DNA of 5,622 nucleotides from the NCBI GenBank assembly GCA_027083115.1, contig JALWQN010000006.1:26071-31692 (forward strand), read 5' to 3'. Position numbers and translations under genes: made by a program. A model generated the notes under the pieces. That model had not been told where the DNA came from. It was given only the letters and a program-made list of their open reading frames with translations, and made no database searches. The first letter of the stretch is position 1; every line of letters begins with the position of its first letter. This stretch comes from Desulfurococcales archaeon. Its GTDB lineage: Archaea > Thermoproteota > Thermoprotei_A > Sulfolobales > NBVN01. Positions 4,542 to 5,622 of this stretch are shown in pieces.

Positions 4542-5138
4542 GTGAAGAAGTACTTCAGAAGACATATAATGTTGAGAAAGAAATACTTAGATAAACTGCT
4601 TACTGGTGAAAAAACATCCACAATAAGATTAGGGATGTATGTCCCTAAGTATGATGAGGTAATTATTCATAGCGGCGGTAAACCAATATGTATAGCTAAG
4701 ATAACTAAAGTTACTTATAAGAAAATCAAGGATTTAACTGATGAGGATGCAGTTAAGGATGGATTCGGCAATTTGAAGACTTTACTTAATGAGCTCAAGA
4801 AAATCTATGGTGGTATTAGGCCTGAAGAAATGGTAACTATTATTGAACTTAAGGTTAGGAAAGACCTTAGGAACTTAACACCCAATAGCATTTACTTAGG
4901 CTTAAAGCCTTCTGATATTGCTAGACTTGCGTTAAGATACTTAAGAAATGAATTAAACCATGAAGAGCTTGTAATTATTAATAAATTGGCTGCGGGATCA
5001 TCAATTAGAAAGGTGGCAAAAGAATTAACTGGTTCCACGCTTAACAGGGCATTTATTAGGAGAACACTTAGGAAAGCACTCAAGAAATTAATAAGTCAAG
5101 GATTAATTGAGGCCAGGAATCATACAAAGGAGGCCTGA
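4542..5138 (+). CDS. ASCH-domain protein with C-terminal helix-turn-helix-like extension
   Basis: A 198-residue protein in two parts. Residues 5-105 are an ASCH (PUA-like beta-barrel) domain: RRHIMLRKKYLDKLLTGEKT, then TIRLG (27-31), KYDEVIIHSGGKPICIAKI (36-54), LTDEDAVKDGFG (65-76) and YGGIRPEEMVTIIEL (89-103). The GEKTSTIR stretch aligns with that of YqfB, whose Lys and Thr belong to its N4-acetylcytidine amidohydrolase site (here K24 and T27, with D68 or E69 as candidate acid), so either catalysis on a modified base or RNA binding is possible. Residues about 115-193 are helical and look like a winged helix-turn-helix (IRKVAKELTG, then FIRRTLRKALKKLISQGLI). The basic character (many Lys/Arg) supports nucleic-acid binding. 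The GTG start at 4542 is chosen because of the Shine-Dalgarno GAGGG 8 bases upstream and the conserved RRH-M start; the ATG at 4569 would remove it. Confidence 0.82.
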   Translation: MKKYFRRHIMLRKKYLDKLLTGEKTSTIRLGMYVPKYDEVIIHSGGKPICIAKITKVTYKKIKDLTDEDAVKDGFGNLKTLLNELKKIYGGIRPEEMVTIIELKVRKDLRNLTPNSIYLGLKPSDIARLALRYLRNELNHEELVIINKLAAGSSIRKVAKELTGSTLNRAFIRRTLRKALKKLISQGLIEARNHTKEA

Positions 5139-5164
5139 GGTTAAGATAAACAAATACAGAAAAA

Positions 5165-5218
5165 GGATGATGTGGCCCTCGATCTCTGAGGCGTGATGAG
5201 TTTTAGTCCGCTCTGACC
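5165..5218 (+). ncRNA. Box C/D guide sRNA (2'-O-methylation guide)
   Basis: All four boxes are present in order: C ATGATGT (5167-5173, one mismatch to RUGAUGA), D' CTGA (5186-5189), C' GTGATGA (5193-5199, perfect) and D CTGA (5213-5216). The spacers are 12, 3 and 13 bases, the compact layout typical of archaeal sRNAs. GG before box C can pair with CC after box D. The D' guide is GGCCCUCGAUCU (5174-5185) and by the fifth-base rule would direct methylation of the C in a target AGAUCGAGGGCC. The D guide GUUUUAGUCCGCU (5200-5212) would direct methylation of the fifth base (G) in AGCGGACUAAAAC. I cannot assign the rRNA or tRNA positions without those sequences. It lies 26 bases after the ASCH stop, so it may be processed from that mRNA or have its own weak promoter (A/T-rich 5141-5156). 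Confidence 0.85.
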
Positions 5219-5223
5219 ATTAT

Positions 5224-5234
5224 CTAATTTTTAT
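5224..5234 (+). terminator. T-rich terminator after the C/D sRNA
   Basis: CTAATTTTTAT follows box D by about 8 bases and contains a run of five T, suited to archaeal termination of the sRNA and any ASCH read-through. It lies just before the end of the convergent eL38 gene. Confidence 0.4.
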
Positions 5235-5240
5235 GGGGGT

Positions 5241-5474
5241 TTATTGCAGAGATATTTCTTTTTTCTCACCTTTAGGTCCTATCTCTACTATTTTTTTGCA
5301 TTTGAGTTTCTTCAGAAAGTCGTTTAGCTCATCCAACCTTACTTTGATGGTATATAAATATCTACGGGTTCTTGCCTTAACCTTACTTGTCTTCTCTTTC
5401 TTGACTACACGGCATTCAATAGCTCTACCTGAAATATCTATGAACTTATCCCTATCTTGTATTTCTATAGGCAT
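5241..5474 (-). CDS. rpl38e: 50S ribosomal protein eL38 (L38e)
   Basis: A 77-residue basic protein matching eL38, a small component of the large ribosomal subunit shared by eukaryotes and part of the archaea. The family pattern is clear: MPIEIQDRDKFIDISGRAIE at the N-terminus (compare MPRKIEEIKDFLLTARR in human), then KVKARTRRYLYTIKV, the hallmark R-x-R/S-R-Y-L-Y-T strand, then DELNDFLKKLKCKKIVEI. The last dozen residues are a charged tail. The ATG at 5474 is chosen because it begins MP-x-E-I like the family and has GGTGA 5 bases upstream; a GTG at 5483 would add three residues and sits about 26 bases from the TATA element, so a leaderless longer form is possible. Among archaea eL38 is largely confined to Thermoproteota/Korarchaeota-type lineages, which is the best clue to the organism. 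The gene converges on the C/D sRNA. Confidence 0.88.
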   Translation of the reverse strand: MPIEIQDRDKFIDISGRAIECRVVKKEKTSKVKARTRRYLYTIKVRLDELNDFLKKLKCKKIVEIGPKGEKKEISLQ

Positions 5475-5504
5475 GTTCTTCACCGAAAATAGGTAAGACC
5501 AGAG

Positions 5505-5513
5505 TTTAATAAA
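5505..5513 (-). promoter_or_regulatory. TATA box of the eL38 gene
   Basis: The minus strand reads TTTATTAAA, centred about 25 bases before position 5484. This gives a leader of about 10 bases for the ATG at 5474, or a leaderless mRNA for the GTG at 5483. Confidence 0.45.
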
Positions 5514-5536
5514 CTGACGTTTCGGTATAAGTAAAA

Positions 5537-5620
5537 TTAATACCCGTATAATTCCTTATTAATCCAAGGGATTAAAGCCATAATTACGGCATACTTGGTT
5601 AGATCTTCTCTCGTTACAGC
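5537..5620 (-). CDS. Probable C-terminal end of a further minus-strand gene (partial)
   Basis: The minus strand is open from the window edge to a TAA at 5539-5537, giving 27 residues: AVTREDLTKYAVIMALIPWI followed by NKELYGY. The stretch looks protein-like (amphipathic, ending in a charged and aromatic tail) and lies on the same strand as, and 62 bases upstream of, the eL38 start. It is too short to identify, and a 27-codon open frame is not unlikely by chance. Confidence 0.4.
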   Translation of the reverse strand, partial: AVTREDLTKYAVIMALIPWINKELYGY

Positions 5621-5622
5621 TC

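Noticed and set aside
4493..4594. Short plus-strand open frame (33 codons from GTG) between trxB and the ASCH gene, with a helix-turn-helix-like look (REEVLQKTYNVEKEILR)
   Set aside because: It overlaps the well-supported ASCH start by 53 bases, has no Shine-Dalgarno, and an open frame of this length is expected by chance.
5233..5496. Plus-strand open frame of 87 codons
   Set aside because: It is antisense to eL38, which has the clear family signature.
1..5622. CRISPR array, tRNA genes, toxin-antitoxin or defence genes
   Set aside because: No regularly spaced repeats, no cloverleaf with a GTTCRA-type T arm, and no recognisable defence domains were seen.

Overview
The window looks like chromosomal DNA of a thermophilic-type archaeon, most likely of the TACK group (Thermoproteota or Korarchaeota). 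Four things point there: a eukaryote-type ribosomal protein eL38, a canonical archaeal box C/D sRNA, archaeal TATA elements placed about 24 bases upstream of start codons (leaderless genes), and an archaeal FeoA/DtxR metal module. The species cannot be named from the sequence alone.

Left part (1-1560). The 3' end of a gene for a membrane-anchored winged-helix protein (+) converges on feoA (-), and their stop codons share one TTAA. feoA starts inside the 3' end of a DtxR-family metal-dependent repressor gene (-) and has its own Shine-Dalgarno there. The repressor carries a degenerate, cysteine-bearing FeoA-like domain of its own. Upstream of it lies a 347-base stretch without a recognisable gene. 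It is GC-richer than its surroundings and purine-rich on the minus strand, and holds two overlapping small ORFs, alternative hairpins and recurring ATGAAG words. This is the least explained part of the window.

Middle (1561-3486). On the minus strand there is a DegT/DnrJ/EryC1-type PLP aminotransferase, probably for a nucleotide sugar, and a free-standing B3/B4-domain protein. A hairpin and T-rich tract lie between them.

Right part (3487-5622). A thioredoxin reductase (+) diverges from the B3/B4 gene across a 57-base promoter region. It is followed by an ASCH-domain protein with a helix-turn-helix-like C-terminal extension (+). A complete box C/D guide RNA (+) sits just after that, then eL38 (-) converging on the sRNA. 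The window closes with a probable fragment of another minus-strand gene.

The genes cover metal homeostasis (DtxR, FeoA), thiol redox control (thioredoxin reductase), surface glycan synthesis (aminotransferase) and RNA/translation (ASCH protein, C/D sRNA, eL38, perhaps the B3/B4 protein). I see no mobile element, CRISPR array or defence system.
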